Counted from the stretch's first letter, positions 11,833 to 23,859 are shown. The stretch: 64,000 nucleotides of DNA from Craspedostauros australis (GCA_026770025.1 JAMXDE010000076.1:83451-147450); one strand, 5' to 3'. Program-made: numbers and translations. The notes: generated by a model from the sequence alone, not told the origin.

Positions 11833-12540
11833 ATGGCCCCAAGACAACCACAGCACAGACAGCAGATGCAAGTCATCAACGTCGAACCCAAGCGAGCCAT
11901 GAGCCACATGAAGGTCCCGCCAGCTCCACCGGCCGCAGCCTCGCCCGATCCTACGGAGACATCGGAGCACTCCACCATCTCGGTGGGCCGCAAGGCATGC
12001 CACCACTACGCGACGAACACCAACGTGAGGGACGCGTGCCGCCAGATGGTGCCAGCCGACGATTGCAGCATGAAGCAGGCCAGGAAGCAGGTCGCGTTCT
12101 GCACCAGCGTCAGAGCCCGCCTGGTGCCAGGCCTCGACGATTACTCCGACGAGATGACGCAGCAGCTGTGGTACAACAAGCACGATCTGCGCCAGATGAA
12201 GGAAAGCGACACGCAGCTCCTCAAAGACATCGCAGCATCGCGGCAGCAGCAGGACCAGCCCTGCGACGGAAGCTGCAGCGTGGACTCCACGCTGATGGCA
12301 ACCAGCACCATCCGCGGATTGGAAAGCCGTGTTTCCAGAGTCGCCGAGAAGAAGCAGAAGAGCCGCCAGGCTGCGCTGCGCGTGGTGATGAGCGAGCAGG
12401 AGCTGCAGCAGGGCCTGCTGGGAGACGAGAACGATGCCGCAAGAATCGCTCGCTCGTACCAGCAAGCCACTCGGCATTGTCAGGCAGCAGCGTACAGAGT
12501 CGCTCGCATCGACGCGAGAGAAGCCATGAAGGGATGGTAG
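11833..12540 (+). CDS. Diatom-type small protein, family paralogue 3
   Basis: This is a 235-residue intronless frame with an ATG after an A/C-rich leader. It repeats the block of paralogues 1 and 2: RKQVAF, LDDYSDEM, LWYNKHDL, TIRGLESR, VVMSEQELQ, and a C-terminal AAYRVARIDAREA. A Gln/Ser-rich insert lies between the WY and RGLE parts. It is on the opposite strand to the other two and 5-9 kb away, so the family is clustered but not in tandem orientation. Function is unknown. Confidence 0.8.
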   Translation: MAPRQPQHRQQMQVINVEPKRAMSHMKVPPAPPAAASPDPTETSEHSTISVGRKACHHYATNTNVRDACRQMVPADDCSMKQARKQVAFCTSVRARLVPGLDDYSDEMTQQLWYNKHDLRQMKESDTQLLKDIAASRQQQDQPCDGSCSVDSTLMATSTIRGLESRVSRVAEKKQKSRQAALRVVMSEQELQQGLLGDENDAARIARSYQQATRHCQAAAYRVARIDAREAMKGW

Positions 12541-15255
12541 AGCACGAGTGCAGCAGAGTCGACAAGGGCGAAGACGGCCGTGGGGGAACACGTCGTATGC
12601 GATCGCGATGATCTACGAGTAATATAGTACACTGCATTATCACACGAATTAGGCCTTGATTCACAACGAGATCCGAGCAGACCTTGGAGTACACGCTTCC
12701 GCAGCAACAACATCACCACATGGCTGTGCATCTTTCGACGTCAAGCGCCTTGGCTGAGGCCCGGAATGCACGATACAACATGCAACCAGTGCATGAGCAT
12801 TGTAGGAGCAGGTACTAGCATATTCGCGCAACACTGTTGGGGAAGCACATGACGGATCGGTGCCATCCCAACAGGCAAGACGCACACACCAAAGCGAAGG
12901 GCTTCAAAGAGGTACGACCATGGCACTTCACGCTTCGATTGTGCAAGTAGGAGTGCAACTACGACTACGAGTGCGGACGATCGGAGACTGAATCTGAAGC
13001 AGCAAGTATCTTCAGGGCCAAGCAAGTCATCATCATCATCACGAGACCCTTCGCTCCAGTCCCAGCTGCGCAGCTGTTGCTCTGGTCTAATTCTGACTCG
13101 TAGGTGCTGATCGCGCCAACAAAGTATAGCAGGAGGCACGAGTACGATTCAAGACGGCCCCGGATGTCGGCGACGTGCATCGCACCCATGCAAGTGCAAA
13201 ATGCAAAACGTGAGCAGACGCAGCGATGCGAAAGAGAAGGAGAGAATCAGCACCACCCAACGCGCCAAGGAAGACCACCACCAACGCAGCCGGAAATTCA
13301 CAAACACGGGATTGTTGATCCATTGCCATCCATGTCCAATGATGTGAAGCGATGCGCTCAGCGGGCAACGATGCGTTGCCGTCACGCATGGTGTTTCCAT
13401 TTCTGCGACTGTGGGGTCAGTCCTTGGGGGCTTGCAAACGTTGTGCTTGTACCTTTTGGAAATGGTGAGATGTTCGCCTCCATCGAAACCAAAGTATCAT
13501 GACAATGGGAATTTTGCGCCCAGCTACCAAGAAATCACGAACAAAACGGAATATCGGGGATCAAACTGCTTGCATACACGCACAAATGCGCCAAGAACGA
13601 TGCCCCCTCTCTGTCTCTCTTGTTTGTCAACAATGAACAATGGAACTCTGGGGCGGAACGGCGGACGACGCAGTCGATCACGCCAAGCAACGGGCTCTCT
13701 GCCCAAAGAGCTCGTCGGGCAATCAAATGCCAACCGGCGAACCCCTAACCGAAGAAGCAAGTGATTCAAACCTTCGGTTGACAAAAGTAGCGAACTTCCG
13801 CTTCTGACAATTGCACATACGTACGATGTCTGGGTGGCCTCCTCTCCTCTATCTGGGTTTTATCAGGGCGTGTTGATCCAATCACTGATGTGAACGATAT
13901 CCATGACGTTTCTTGCGATGATAAAACGAGAGCACATCCCGCTCGTGAGACGAACCAACGGAGGAACACCAAGTTTCATAGTACATAGCAACCAACCAAC
14001 CAACCAACCAACCAAGCAAGACAACAAGTGCATCCGAGTGAGGTTGCCAGGGGTAACGCTGCTCGCCCAACGGCTCCTGGTCCGTTTCACTTCGCGGTTC
14101 CGTGGCTCATGATCGTATGGATAATACGTCCGATCATGGCACGTGCCTGCAGAGTACAAGCACGATCTATTATATGATACCATTCAGCCGCAATTTTGGG
14201 AGCATGGTGGCTCTGAGGCAGCGCACCAAAAGCAAAGGAGATGCTTCAACTTTCTACGTATTCTATGAGATATCGACAACAGAGTGGATGGTGACCCAGA
14301 CATCACGTTCTGCCGTTCTCCGCCGGCACTTTGGCGCTCAGCGTCAGATGATCCCCATCTCGCTCCATCAATTTCTGCTGCCATCAACGAATGGTCGCGT
14401 GGAGGAGGTGGTCGTGGAGTTGAGAGCGTGCCGAAGATCAAGCTTCCACGTTGTTGCGGTCACGTTCTGCTCTTACGCCGACGCGTGCAGTTGCTGGTAC
14501 TTTGTTGACCCTGTGCTGGCGCTATTGCTCCCATTGTTGTCGTTAACTGCGTGTCACAACGATCGACGATGCGACATGAATCGGCGGCTGAACCTGGAAG
14601 AATCGAAAAAGGGAGGAAGCACGTTTCATGTGGGGTCTGCGGTGAACACGTTGAATCATGATTGATAGTGAGCAAGAATACATACCATCGTGATTGTACC
14701 AGAGAAGTCGTTGAGTACCATTCAACAAGCAAAACACAAGCGCAACGACGAACCGAAGTTCACGATTCAACACCGGAAGTTTGGCCATTTGTGAAGAAGA
14801 AAACAGCAGAATTGCCCCAACTCGGAGACAACAATCACGAATGTGTTTAACCACAAAGCACGCGGAGGAGGTGGAACGAGAGAGAGGTTCGCAGCATTTG
14901 TCCACAAAGACATCATAAAAGTCGAAAACCGTTCGCATTATCGAAACACGACAAGCTGTGAAGGTTGTGGTGACCGCAGTGGATGCAGTGGATGCAGTGG
15001 TGGCGCCAAACAGAAAGACGATGTTCCACAAGATGGGAGGAAGGAAGTGTGGGAAAGTTCAGAGAGTCCAGAGGATGACAAGATCCATGCTATTCTACTA
15101 TACACAATCCACATCTGAGCAGCCGCAAAAGCTAAGCTAAGCAAAGGAAAGGAAAGCGATCAATCTAGCGATAGACCAAGGGTGTGATTCCAAGAATTCC
15201 AAGAGGAGAGATTCAAGGAAGAGCGAACCAATCAATCTCTGGAAGTGCTCCAACA
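12541..15255. other. Intergenic stretch, no gene recognised
   Basis: No convincing gene. It contains an (AACC)n run at about 13989-14016 and scattered frames under 190 codons without recognisable domains. The final ~100 bases are the 5' leader of the K+ channel gene. Confidence 0.5.
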
Positions 15256-18177
15256 ATGGACAACCAGGTGGATGAGAGCGGCAGCGACGGCGGTGACGAT
15301 GTGATGCCTGGGACGAACGTTGGCGTCCACGGCAGCCTGTCGGAGGAGGTTTCGAACGGAGCACCTGGCTCACAATCTCCTAATGCTGCTCTTCGTGATG
15401 TCCATGCCAATGGCAACAGGGTCGCAGCTGAACCAGCCGCTGAGCCAGCCCCTGAACCAGCAACCCAAGAGGTGCCCAGACGAGTACAGCCACAGCTCAG
15501 GCCACAGCCCAGGCCACAGCCCAGGACACAGCTCCAACCACGGCCAACGAAAGACACCAACGGGGCAGATACCTGGACGCGATCAGCGACGAGCTCGTCG
15601 GAGGCCATGAGGACTTTGAGGGGACTGGACGGCCAGGACAGGGACGGCAGGAGCCTTCGGAACCAAAGCCACAGGACGGGAAGCGTCATCGTCTCTGGCC
15701 TCACTTCGGCGTCGGAACGCAAGCGCATGCACAGCGAGCTCAAGCGCCAGGCTGCTGCGGCGCATGCCAACGACCCCCCAGAGCCAAACCAGCGCAACGC
15801 CTGCCTAGAACTATGGGACAAGCTCGTCATCCTGCCGTGGAATCCGTGGTACAAGGCATGGCGGACGGTCACCGTCGTCGCCGCCATCTTCACCGTCTTC
15901 TTCGAGACCTACCTCATCGCCTTCCCACCCGCGGGCTTCCGACCCTTCTCGGAGGGCACGGCCATCGTCGAATACCTCCTCATCTCCATCTTCGTCATGG
16001 ACATACTCATTCGCTTCCACGTGGCCTACTTCGACGAGCATGACGACATGATCGTCGACCGTCGCAAGATCGCCATCAACTACAGGCACAACATGCTCTT
16101 CGTCGACATCATCAGCATCCTGCCCTTCTACGTCACGCTCCTCTCCATCACCGGCGAGATACACAAGAAGGGGGAAGCCCGCGATTCAGATATGGCCCAC
16201 TGGCTCTCCCTCGTGCGCCTCATCCGTCTCATCCGCTTCTACCGCGTCAGAGAGATATTCCACAGCCTCAAGTACAACACGCGCATCTCCCTCATCTGGC
16301 TCACCCTCATCCGCAACTTCTTCGTCGCTCTCATGTGGTCCCACTCGGCGGCCTGCACCATGTACTACATCGCGCGCAGGTACGACTTCGACCCAGACCA
16401 GACCTGGATCGGACCATCCCTCATGGACGAGGACGACGTCTCAGACTTCGAGCGCTACATGACCGCCCTCTACTGGTCCATCGTCACCTTCACCACGGTG
16501 GGATACGGCGACTACTCGCCCGTCAACGTCATCGAGCAGATATGGGGCATGATCTACATGCTCCTCAACATCATCGTCAACTCATGGATCATCGGTTCCA
16601 TCACCCTCCTCATCGTCAAGAATGATGAAAAGACGGGAAACTTCCGCGAGAGCCTATTCGAGCTCAACCGCTACGCCAACCTTCACGACTTGCAACCCGC
16701 CTTTCACAAGCGCCTCAAGACGCAGCTCTACCTAGAGTTCAAGAACCAGGAGCTGTCGGATGAGAACGTCCTCTCAAACTTCCCCGACGAGGTCCGACGC
16801 AAGGTGCTGCGTCGCCTCTACGTGCCCTACCTCACCTGCACCCAGCTCATGGACGGCATGCGCAGGCAGTTCATGGACGAATTCCTCTCGGCATGCCGCG
16901 TGGAAATATTCAGCCCCGGCGAGGAGCTCCTCATGCGCGGCAAGACGGCCTCCGATCTATACCTCCTCGTCGATGGCATCGTCCGGGTCATGCCGTGGAT
17001 CTCCAACACGCGCACCGCCAGCGAGAGCGATGGCATCGGCGGCGCCAACACCTACCACGGCACCAGCAGCATCGCGGACACCGTGGAGTACGGTGGCGTG
17101 CCGGGACACGGTGCCACCAACGCCGACGAAGAGATCTACGACGGAAACTTCATCAACGAGATCGGCTTCTTCACGGCGACGCCGGAGGTCGACACCGTTC
17201 GCACCAAGACGGTCTGCAAGACCCTCAGCATCTCACGCACGGCATACAAGATGCTGGCGCAGGATCATCCCAGCAGCGCCGGCAAGATACTGGAGAACCT
17301 GCTGCGCAAGGTGGAGGACCTCATCACTGCCCTGCAGGACAAGGAGGACGCCTCCGAGGCATCGTCCGATCCGACCGCCGCCAAGAGGCTGCACTTCGTC
17401 CGAGCCGGGTCCGTCTTCGATCAGAACCTCATGAAGATGGTCGATGATCACGATGACCGACGCCAGACGGTGGCGACGGCGCATGCTCGAGCCGCCTTGA
17501 CCGGCGTGCAGAATCTCGTGCGAATGCACAAGAACAAGCAGAAGGACGACCACACGACCCGGTTCCTCTTCGCGGCATCGCGATCCGACACCGACACGAT
17601 CACGCTCATGTGCAACCAAGGATTCGACCCCAACAGCGCCGACTACGATTTCCGCACGGCCCTCATGGTGGCATCCATGAAGGGCAACCAGGAGGCCGTG
17701 GAGAAGCTGCTCGAATTCCATGCCAACCCAAACCTCACCGACATGCACGGCACATCCGCGTTGTACGAAGCCACGCGCAACGGCCATGACAAGATCATGC
17801 GGATACTGCTCAATGCCGGTGGCAAGCTGTGCATGAGCGACGCCAAGTCCGCATCGATCCTGTGCGCCGCTGTCTTCAACGGTGATATCGTGCGGCTGCG
17901 AAGCCTTCTCACGGCGAGGATGAATGTGAACGCTTCCGACTACGATAAGCGCGCTGCTGTGCACGTGGCTGCAGCGGAAGGCAACCTCACGGCCTTGAAG
18001 GTGCTGGTGGAGTTCGATGCCGATCTTGAAGTGGTGGATCGCTGGGGCAACAACGTCATGGACGAAGCAAAGTCGGCTGGTGCTGCTCATGTGATCAAGT
18101 ATCTGCAGGAGATGGAGGGGCGAGATGGCGCACCTGCGGACGAAAGCAACGAAGAGACCGACGCACAACATCAGTAG
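15256..18177 (+). CDS. Plant-type (AKT/KAT-like) voltage-gated K+ channel with cNMP-binding fold and ankyrin repeats
   Basis: A 973-residue single-exon protein. I start it at the ATG at 15256, because the 24 codons before it lead only to a GTG. Order of parts: disordered Pro/Gln/Arg-rich N-terminus (about 1-180); S1 near residue 200; S2; S3; S4 with Arg every third position (LVRLIRLIRFYRVRE); S5; pore helix and selectivity filter TTVGYGD near residue 415; S6; C-linker; cyclic-nucleotide-binding fold from about 548; and 4-5 ankyrin repeats from about 760 to 950. The cNMP fold has a ~50-residue Gly/Ser/Thr insert after its first strands. It then continues NEIGFF and TVRTKTVCKTLSISR, closely like plant AKT1/KAT1 (GEIG ... 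FTVRTK). The phosphate-binding PR(T/S)A motif of true cAMP/cGMP sites is absent, so nucleotide gating is doubtful. Role: K+ uptake or membrane-potential control at the plasma membrane or another membrane. Confidence 0.92.
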   Translation: MDNQVDESGSDGGDDVMPGTNVGVHGSLSEEVSNGAPGSQSPNAALRDVHANGNRVAAEPAAEPAPEPATQEVPRRVQPQLRPQPRPQPRTQLQPRPTKDTNGADTWTRSATSSSEAMRTLRGLDGQDRDGRSLRNQSHRTGSVIVSGLTSASERKRMHSELKRQAAAAHANDPPEPNQRNACLELWDKLVILPWNPWYKAWRTVTVVAAIFTVFFETYLIAFPPAGFRPFSEGTAIVEYLLISIFVMDILIRFHVAYFDEHDDMIVDRRKIAINYRHNMLFVDIISILPFYVTLLSITGEIHKKGEARDSDMAHWLSLVRLIRLIRFYRVREIFHSLKYNTRISLIWLTLIRNFFVALMWSHSAACTMYYIARRYDFDPDQTWIGPSLMDEDDVSDFERYMTALYWSIVTFTTVGYGDYSPVNVIEQIWGMIYMLLNIIVNSWIIGSITLLIVKNDEKTGNFRESLFELNRYANLHDLQPAFHKRLKTQLYLEFKNQELSDENVLSNFPDEVRRKVLRRLYVPYLTCTQLMDGMRRQFMDEFLSACRVEIFSPGEELLMRGKTASDLYLLVDGIVRVMPWISNTRTASESDGIGGANTYHGTSSIADTVEYGGVPGHGATNADEEIYDGNFINEIGFFTATPEVDTVRTKTVCKTLSISRTAYKMLAQDHPSSAGKILENLLRKVEDLITALQDKEDASEASSDPTAAKRLHFVRAGSVFDQNLMKMVDDHDDRRQTVATAHARAALTGVQNLVRMHKNKQKDDHTTRFLFAASRSDTDTITLMCNQGFDPNSADYDFRTALMVASMKGNQEAVEKLLEFHANPNLTDMHGTSALYEATRNGHDKIMRILLNAGGKLCMSDAKSASILCAAVFNGDIVRLRSLLTARMNVNASDYDKRAAVHVAAAEGNLTALKVLVEFDADLEVVDRWGNNVMDEAKSAGAAHVIKYLQEMEGRDGAPADESNEETDAQHQ

Positions 18178-18627
18178 TTGGGGTGGAAATTGGATTGGTG
18201 TACCTCTGACGTTTCTCTCGTGCTGGTGATGACGCCGGTGGCGAAAGCAACTTTATGTTTGGATGTTTGCGCAGCCAAGCCACGGATGCGTACAAGCAAG
18301 GTGGAGATAGAGATCTGGATGCAGACGCAGGCATGCAGCGGTCGGGCCGATATGTTCGACCGTGTCTTGTCTCTCCGTCTCTTTGCTGATCCTTTCCATA
18401 CATGCAGCATACAGCATGCGGCACCATACAACGAATCCTCCACGTCGCCACACAGGTACATACTTGTGGAGTATAGTAGAGTAGAATTAGTATTATACAA
18501 TGTACACACCATGTATCACTCGTACCGATCCATGGCATTGCGTAGTGTAAAACTACATACCGTGGAGTAGCGCTATTTGTATTGCGATTTTCATCAAGAT
18601 CGTACGTCAGCATGCACAGGCTATCAT
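18178..18627. other. 3' intergenic gap between convergent genes
   Basis: These 450 bases separate the stop of the K+ channel (plus) and of formate-tetrahydrofolate ligase (minus). They hold the 3' flanks of both, and no gene is seen. Confidence 0.6.
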
Positions 18628-21100
18628 CTAAAAGAGTCCGATGACATCACCAGTTTCCGTGTCAATGTCGACATCGTAGAAGCCCGGTCGGGTCGGGAGG
18701 CCAGGGATGGTCATGATGTCTCCGCAGATGGGGTAGAGGAAGCCAGCGCCGGCGCAGCTGCGGATCTCGCGGACCGTGATGCGGAATCCCTTTGGAACTC
18801 CCTTGGCGGCCGGATCGCAGCTGAAGCTGTACTGCGTCTTGGCGATGCAGATGGGCAGCTTGTTGAATCCCGCCTTTTCGTACTGCGCGATCTGCTGGTT
18901 GGCGACGTCAGAGTAATCGACGCCGTCGGCGCCGTAGATCTCGCGGCTGATGGATTCGATCTTCTCCTTGATGCTGAGGTCGAGGCCGTAGAGGAACTTG
19001 AAGTTGGCGGAGTCGTTGGCCTGGCAGGCCTTGACGACGGCCTCACCGAGATTGGCGGCACCCTGGCCACCCTCGGCCCAATGATTGGAGAGGACGGCAT
19101 CGTAGGCACCGGCATCGAGCGCGGCCTTGCGGACCACCTCGATCTCGGCGTCGGTGTCCGTCTTGAACTTGTTGACGGCAACCACGACGTTGACGCCGAA
19201 CTTCTTCGCGTTCTGAATGTGCTTGACGAGGTTGACGACGCCCTTCTGCAGGAGCTCCACGTTCTCTTCCGTGTACTCCTTCTGCAGCGGCTTGCCTGCG
19301 CTGACGGGTGGACCGCCGCCGTGCATCTTGAGCGCACGGACGGTGGCGACGATGACGGCCGCCTTGGGCTTGAGGCCACTGTACCTGCACTTGATGTTGA
19401 AGAACTTCTCCATTCCAATATCGGCACCGAAGCCTGCCTCCGTGACGACGAATCCATCCTCGCCGACCAGCTTGAGGGCGATCTCATCCGCGACGACGCT
19501 GGAGTTTCCAGTCGCGATGTTGGCGAATGGTCCGGCATGCACAAGGACCGGCGTGCGTTCCACGGTCTGCATGAGCGTTGGCATGAGGGCGTCCTTCATG
19601 AGGACAGTCAATGCTCCGCCGCAACCCAAGTCGTCCGCTGTGACTGGCTTGCCTCCACGGGAATAGCCGACGACCATAGCACCGAGCTGTGCATGTCGAT
19701 ATTCCGTATCCGAGTTTGTGGTTGTGATTGTGTTTGGAGGTATGGTGTTTGCATGGTACAATGTGAGTGTGATGTTGGATGCAAGTGTGGGCATTTAAAC
19801 CGTGCGGGGGCAGAGTGGAGCAGGACAATGCATGCAACCAGTAACAATAACCACAAGAACGCCCAACACTCAACACAGTAACATTCAAACACAATAGCAA
19901 TCGACACAAGCATCCAAGCCAAGCCATGCAAAACCATGCCAAGCAGGCAAGACAGAGCATATCGGACATTCTTTTGGTACGTACCTTGTCCCTGAGATCC
20001 GCAAGATTCTTGGCCAAGGCCAGAACGGCCATGACCTCGGAGGCGACGGTGATATCGAATCCCGTGGCACGAGAGTGCTGCTCGCGCTGACCTTCCTGCG
20101 TCTTGGACTTGACGGTCTCCTTCTTCCCCTGGCCCACCGTGACGCTGCGCAAATGACGATCGCAGGTATCGAGAACGCGCTGCCACGTGACGGTATCGGG
20201 ATCCAGATCCAATCGCGCAAACGCGCTCTTCTGATCAGGCGTGAGGTCGTCCGGCTTGAGGGTATCGTCGATGCCGAGCTTGCGCAGACGGCGCTTCATG
20301 ACGGGCGAGAAATCCTTGCCGGGCGGACAGAGACGCTTGAAGAGGGCCTCGTCGGACTGGCTGGCCTCGTGGAACATGCGCGTGTCGACGGCGGCGGCGA
20401 GGAGGTTGTTGGCGGCCGTGACGGCGTGGATATCGCCCGTGAGATGGAGGTTGAATTCTTCCATGGGGACGACCTGGGCGTACCCGCCGCCGGCCGCACC
20501 GCCCTTGATGCCGAAGGTGGGACCCTGGCTGGGTTGGCGGATGCAGGCGACGGTCTTCTTTCCCAGGATGGCACCGAGGGCCTGCGCCAGACCGATCGTG
20601 GTGGTGGACTTGCCTTCTCCCAACGGCGTTGGGTTGATCCCCGTCACGACGACGTAGTTGCCATCGGGCTGATCCGCACGGCGATCGCGCGCCTTGAGTG
20701 AGATCTTGGCCTTGGCAATTCCCCAAGCGATCACCTCATCATCTGCCAGACCGACTCTGCAGAGCAAGGAATGACACGAGAATGGATACGAATGTGAATA
20801 TGGTTGTGAGATTGTTGTGAGATTGTTGTGAGAAAGGCTTTCCTTTGTGCATGAGTGGAGATGCCAGGCATGCCGACGTAGAGTAAGACAAGTCAAGTGA
20901 AGTCAAGTGAAGTCAAGACAAGGTATCATGGAGTAGAACAGACATCATGTCATAACCGATTGTCGAACTCACTGCTTGGCCACATCCGCGACGGGCAAGA
21001 GACCAACCTCCTTGACGATCTGCTGGCTGACCTCAATGTCGGATGGAACGGGCGTCTTGGCGTTCAGCTTGGCGTATCCGAGGGCGTTTGTTTCTGTCAT
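18628..21100 (-). CDS. FTHFS: Formate-tetrahydrofolate ligase (10-formyl-THF synthetase), three exons
   Basis: Catalyses ATP + formate + tetrahydrofolate to 10-formyl-THF, feeding purine and one-carbon metabolism. My exon model on the minus strand is 21100-20973, 20756-19985 and 19686-18628, with GTGAGT and GTACGT donors, CAG acceptors and all phases agreeing, giving 652 residues. An in-frame stop lies 18 bases upstream of the ATG, which fixes the start. Visible signatures: [15 protein letters not shown] at the N-terminus; the nucleotide-binding [12 protein letters not shown] (about residues 85-96); [66 protein letters not shown]; and the terminal [21 protein letters not shown]. It looks monofunctional: no dehydrogenase/cyclohydrolase domain is fused upstream. 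No obvious organelle signal precedes the start, so it is probably cytosolic. It is divergently arranged with the severin gene. Confidence 0.95.
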
Positions 21101-21959
21101 TGTTGTTGTCAACTGTTATTGCGACTGTGGCTGTTGCTTTCTTTGTTGTGAATTCTATTCGCTGCGCTGATGCTATTGCTTCTGGTGCTATTGCTTCTGG
21201 TGCTATTGCTTCTGATGCTATTGCTGTTGATGCTCTTGATGTGGCTTTGCACAAGTCTCTCAGATGCTGACGATCAACTCACTCCACAAGAGAGGTCTCC
21301 AAGCTGCCTCCCACAAACGCAACGCAACTGCCATCCTCATCTCAACCTCCTCCGTCATTGCCACTCCTTCAATCGGATTCTCATGCGTTTGCGCATTGCG
21401 TTTTCCTCTTTGATGATCCAAACCCAATGCTGACGTCACTCAGTTGACACCAAGAGATCAGTCGAATGATTCCATCGTGGTTTGTATCCACGATCGCAGA
21501 ACTCATGGTTGATTGAATCACGAAGGAGGAGCGAAAAAGATACCGACTTCACTGGACGAGAACTCAACACGCGACACATCACAACCCGACACGACACGAC
21601 AGGGGTCACAGGGACACGGAGTTGCGCAAGAGCAAAGCGCATGTAAAAATGGGATTGGATTCCTCCTCTCCATCACGAGTGGGAAGGCAGAGAAAGGAAT
21701 CCAAGGAAGGGGAGGAGAGGATCGCATCTTGAGAAGCGAACAAGGGTGCAAAGAGCAAAGAGAAAGCGCATGGGTCATAGTCGTAGCAGATCGAAGCTCG
21801 TGTACACCACACGTCAAGGAGACAGAAAGACCGAGTCTCGTCTTCCCTTCCATCACCCCATAAAAACAGCAGCAACAGGACAGACGCAAACGCAAAGCTC
21901 CCATCAACAGCACCAGCACCACCCCCTCCAACGACAACAACAACGACAGCAACATCATC
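21101..21959. promoter_or_regulatory. Shared divergent promoter region
   Basis: This 859-bp gap separates the starts of formate-tetrahydrofolate ligase (minus) and severin (plus), so it must contain both promoters. It carries four imperfect copies of a 15-bp unit (GCTATTGCTTCTGGT) at about 21171-21230 and CAA/CAG-rich leader sequence before each ATG. No core promoter element can be assigned with confidence. Confidence 0.5.
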
Positions 21960-23859
21960 ATGCCGAACGTACCGTGGAAGGAATCGAACTTGGCCCTGAG
22001 TACGTGATTGCTCTCTTCACCAACGCTGCCAGGCTGCCTCACTGCTTCACTGCCTTTACTCGTCTTCATGACGCTGCGATGTGATGTCATGTCATGTGAT
22101 CTTCCATTCAGGGCAATGGGATGGGTTCTCACAAGTAACCATGGTGACAAGTCAGCCTCGTCTTTGTCCTCATGCTCGTGCTCATGCTAACACCAATCAC
22201 CAACCTCTCGTTGTCTCCCAACGCCAACAACATGAACAACATGGACACAAACATCAACTCTCACACCGACATTCACGCCCACACCCACATTGACATCAAC
22301 AGTCGGATCCGATCTTGACCACAAGATCAAGCACGAGGCCGCTCAGCTGGAGGCAGCATGGGATGGCATGGGCCAGAAGGCGCCGGAGACCAGAGTCTGG
22401 CGCATCGAGAAGTTCAAGGTCGTGCCATGGCCGGAGAAGTATCATGGACAATTCCACAAGGGAGATTCCTACATCGGTGAGTCAGTCTGCGGTGCGACAT
22501 AGCGTGGTACAATATCTTATAAGTGCTTGTGTGGATATGATGTAACGTGCGGCTTATTGGCGACATATGTGAGGGCTGTATATCGCATCACAGCCCATCG
22601 CATCACGGCACACCACATCACAGCGCGACGCTACGCTACACAATGCACACCGCAATCACAGCATCGCCTCTTCGCGCACTCACACCCGCTTATTCAACTC
22701 CTGCCTCCACTCGTATGTTGCACATGCTTTCGCTTTTCACACGCTTCGATTCACTCACCTCCGCGTGACATGCAATTCGAGCAGTCCTTCACACTTACCA
22801 GAAGGAAGGCAGCGACGCGCTCCACCACGATGTCCACATTTGGATCGGAGAAGAGAGCTCCCAAGATGAGTACGGCACTGCGGCCTACAAGATGGTGGAG
22901 GCCGATGACTACCTGGGAGGTGAGTAAATTGCGCAATTGGTTGGCGTCGCAATCAGAATCTATCCCCTCCTGCATCCACGACGAGACTGTGTTCCTCACA
23001 TTTAACCATTCTGCTCTGTTCTGCACTGCCGCACAATTCCGTCACATGCAACGTCGCCGCACTCTGCCATCATCGTGGTCGTCGTCAAACAGGCGTCCCC
23101 GTTCAGCATCGTCAAGTGCAAGGCCACGAAAGCAGCAAGTTCGTGAGCTACTTCGACCGTCTGGAGTACCTGGAGGGTGGCATCGAATCCGGATTCAACC
23201 ACGTCGAGCCAACGCCAGAAAATCCTTTCCTTTTCCGCGTCAAGGGAAACAAGAAGAAGATGGCCCTCACGCAGATGCCGCTCTCCAAGTCATCCCTCAA
23301 CGAGGGTGACTCCTTCATCCTCTTCGGCAGCGATCGCGAGGTCTGGTGCTGGCATGGAAAGGGCGCCAAGCCGCTCGAGAAGGCGAGATGCGCCGCGTGG
23401 GCGGAGAACATGTGCACCATGAGCACAGTCACCACGCTGGATCAGGGCAGCGGCGACGAAGAGTACGGGGAGTTCTGGAAATTCCTCGGCGAGGGCACCA
23501 TCGGACCGCACGAGGATGATGATGCGGAAATTGAGGAATTCGCCCCCATCCTGTACCGCGTTGACGGTGATCCCTCCAAGGCGCTGGACCAGGTGGCCAC
23601 TGGCAGTCCCATCAAGAAGACTTCCGCCGTCGTGCCTTGCCTCAAGAAGTCCGATCTCGATGACGACGACGTGTTCCTCCTCGACAGCGGTTGGGAGCTG
23701 TACATCTGGGTTGGGCGAGGTGCCGACAAGAAGGAGAAGCTGGCTGCCATGGGCGCGGCCGATCGTTACGCCGCCATGGAGCCGCGTGCCCTGCATCTGC
23801 CAGTGGTGATCCTGAAGGGTGGCCAAGAAACCGAGCTCTTCAACTCCTACTTTGAGTAG
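21960..23859 (+). CDS. Severin / gelsolin-family actin-severing protein, four exons
   Basis: Ca2+-dependent actin filament severing and capping protein of the cytoskeleton. My model joins 21960-21999, 22303-22476, 22785-22919 and 23093-23859 (introns 303, 308 and 173 bp; GTACGT/GTGAGT donors, CAG acceptors, phases consistent), giving 371 residues. Dictyostelium severin is about the same length. It starts MPNVPWKESN and reaches the family signature across intron 1 (GSDLDHKIKHEA). Three gelsolin repeats follow: G1 with VWRIEKFKVVPWP, GDSYIVLHTY, HDVHIWIGEESSQDEYGTAAYK and the G1-G2 link VPVQHRQVQGHES; G2 with GIESGFNHVEP and EVWCWHGKGAKP; G3 with VFLLDSGWELYIWVGRGAD. No villin headpiece is present. 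The spliced frame is intact. Confidence 0.93.

Noticed and set aside
11587-12591. 334-codon minus-strand frame and 327-codon plus-strand frame over the third paralogue
   Set aside because: Both overlap the gene at 11833-12540, which alone has the family motifs.
17233-18171. 312-codon minus-strand frame
   Set aside because: Antisense of the ankyrin and cNMP parts of the K+ channel.
18577-19881. 434-codon plus-strand frame
   Set aside because: Antisense of formate-THF ligase exon 3; it also crosses that gene's intron.
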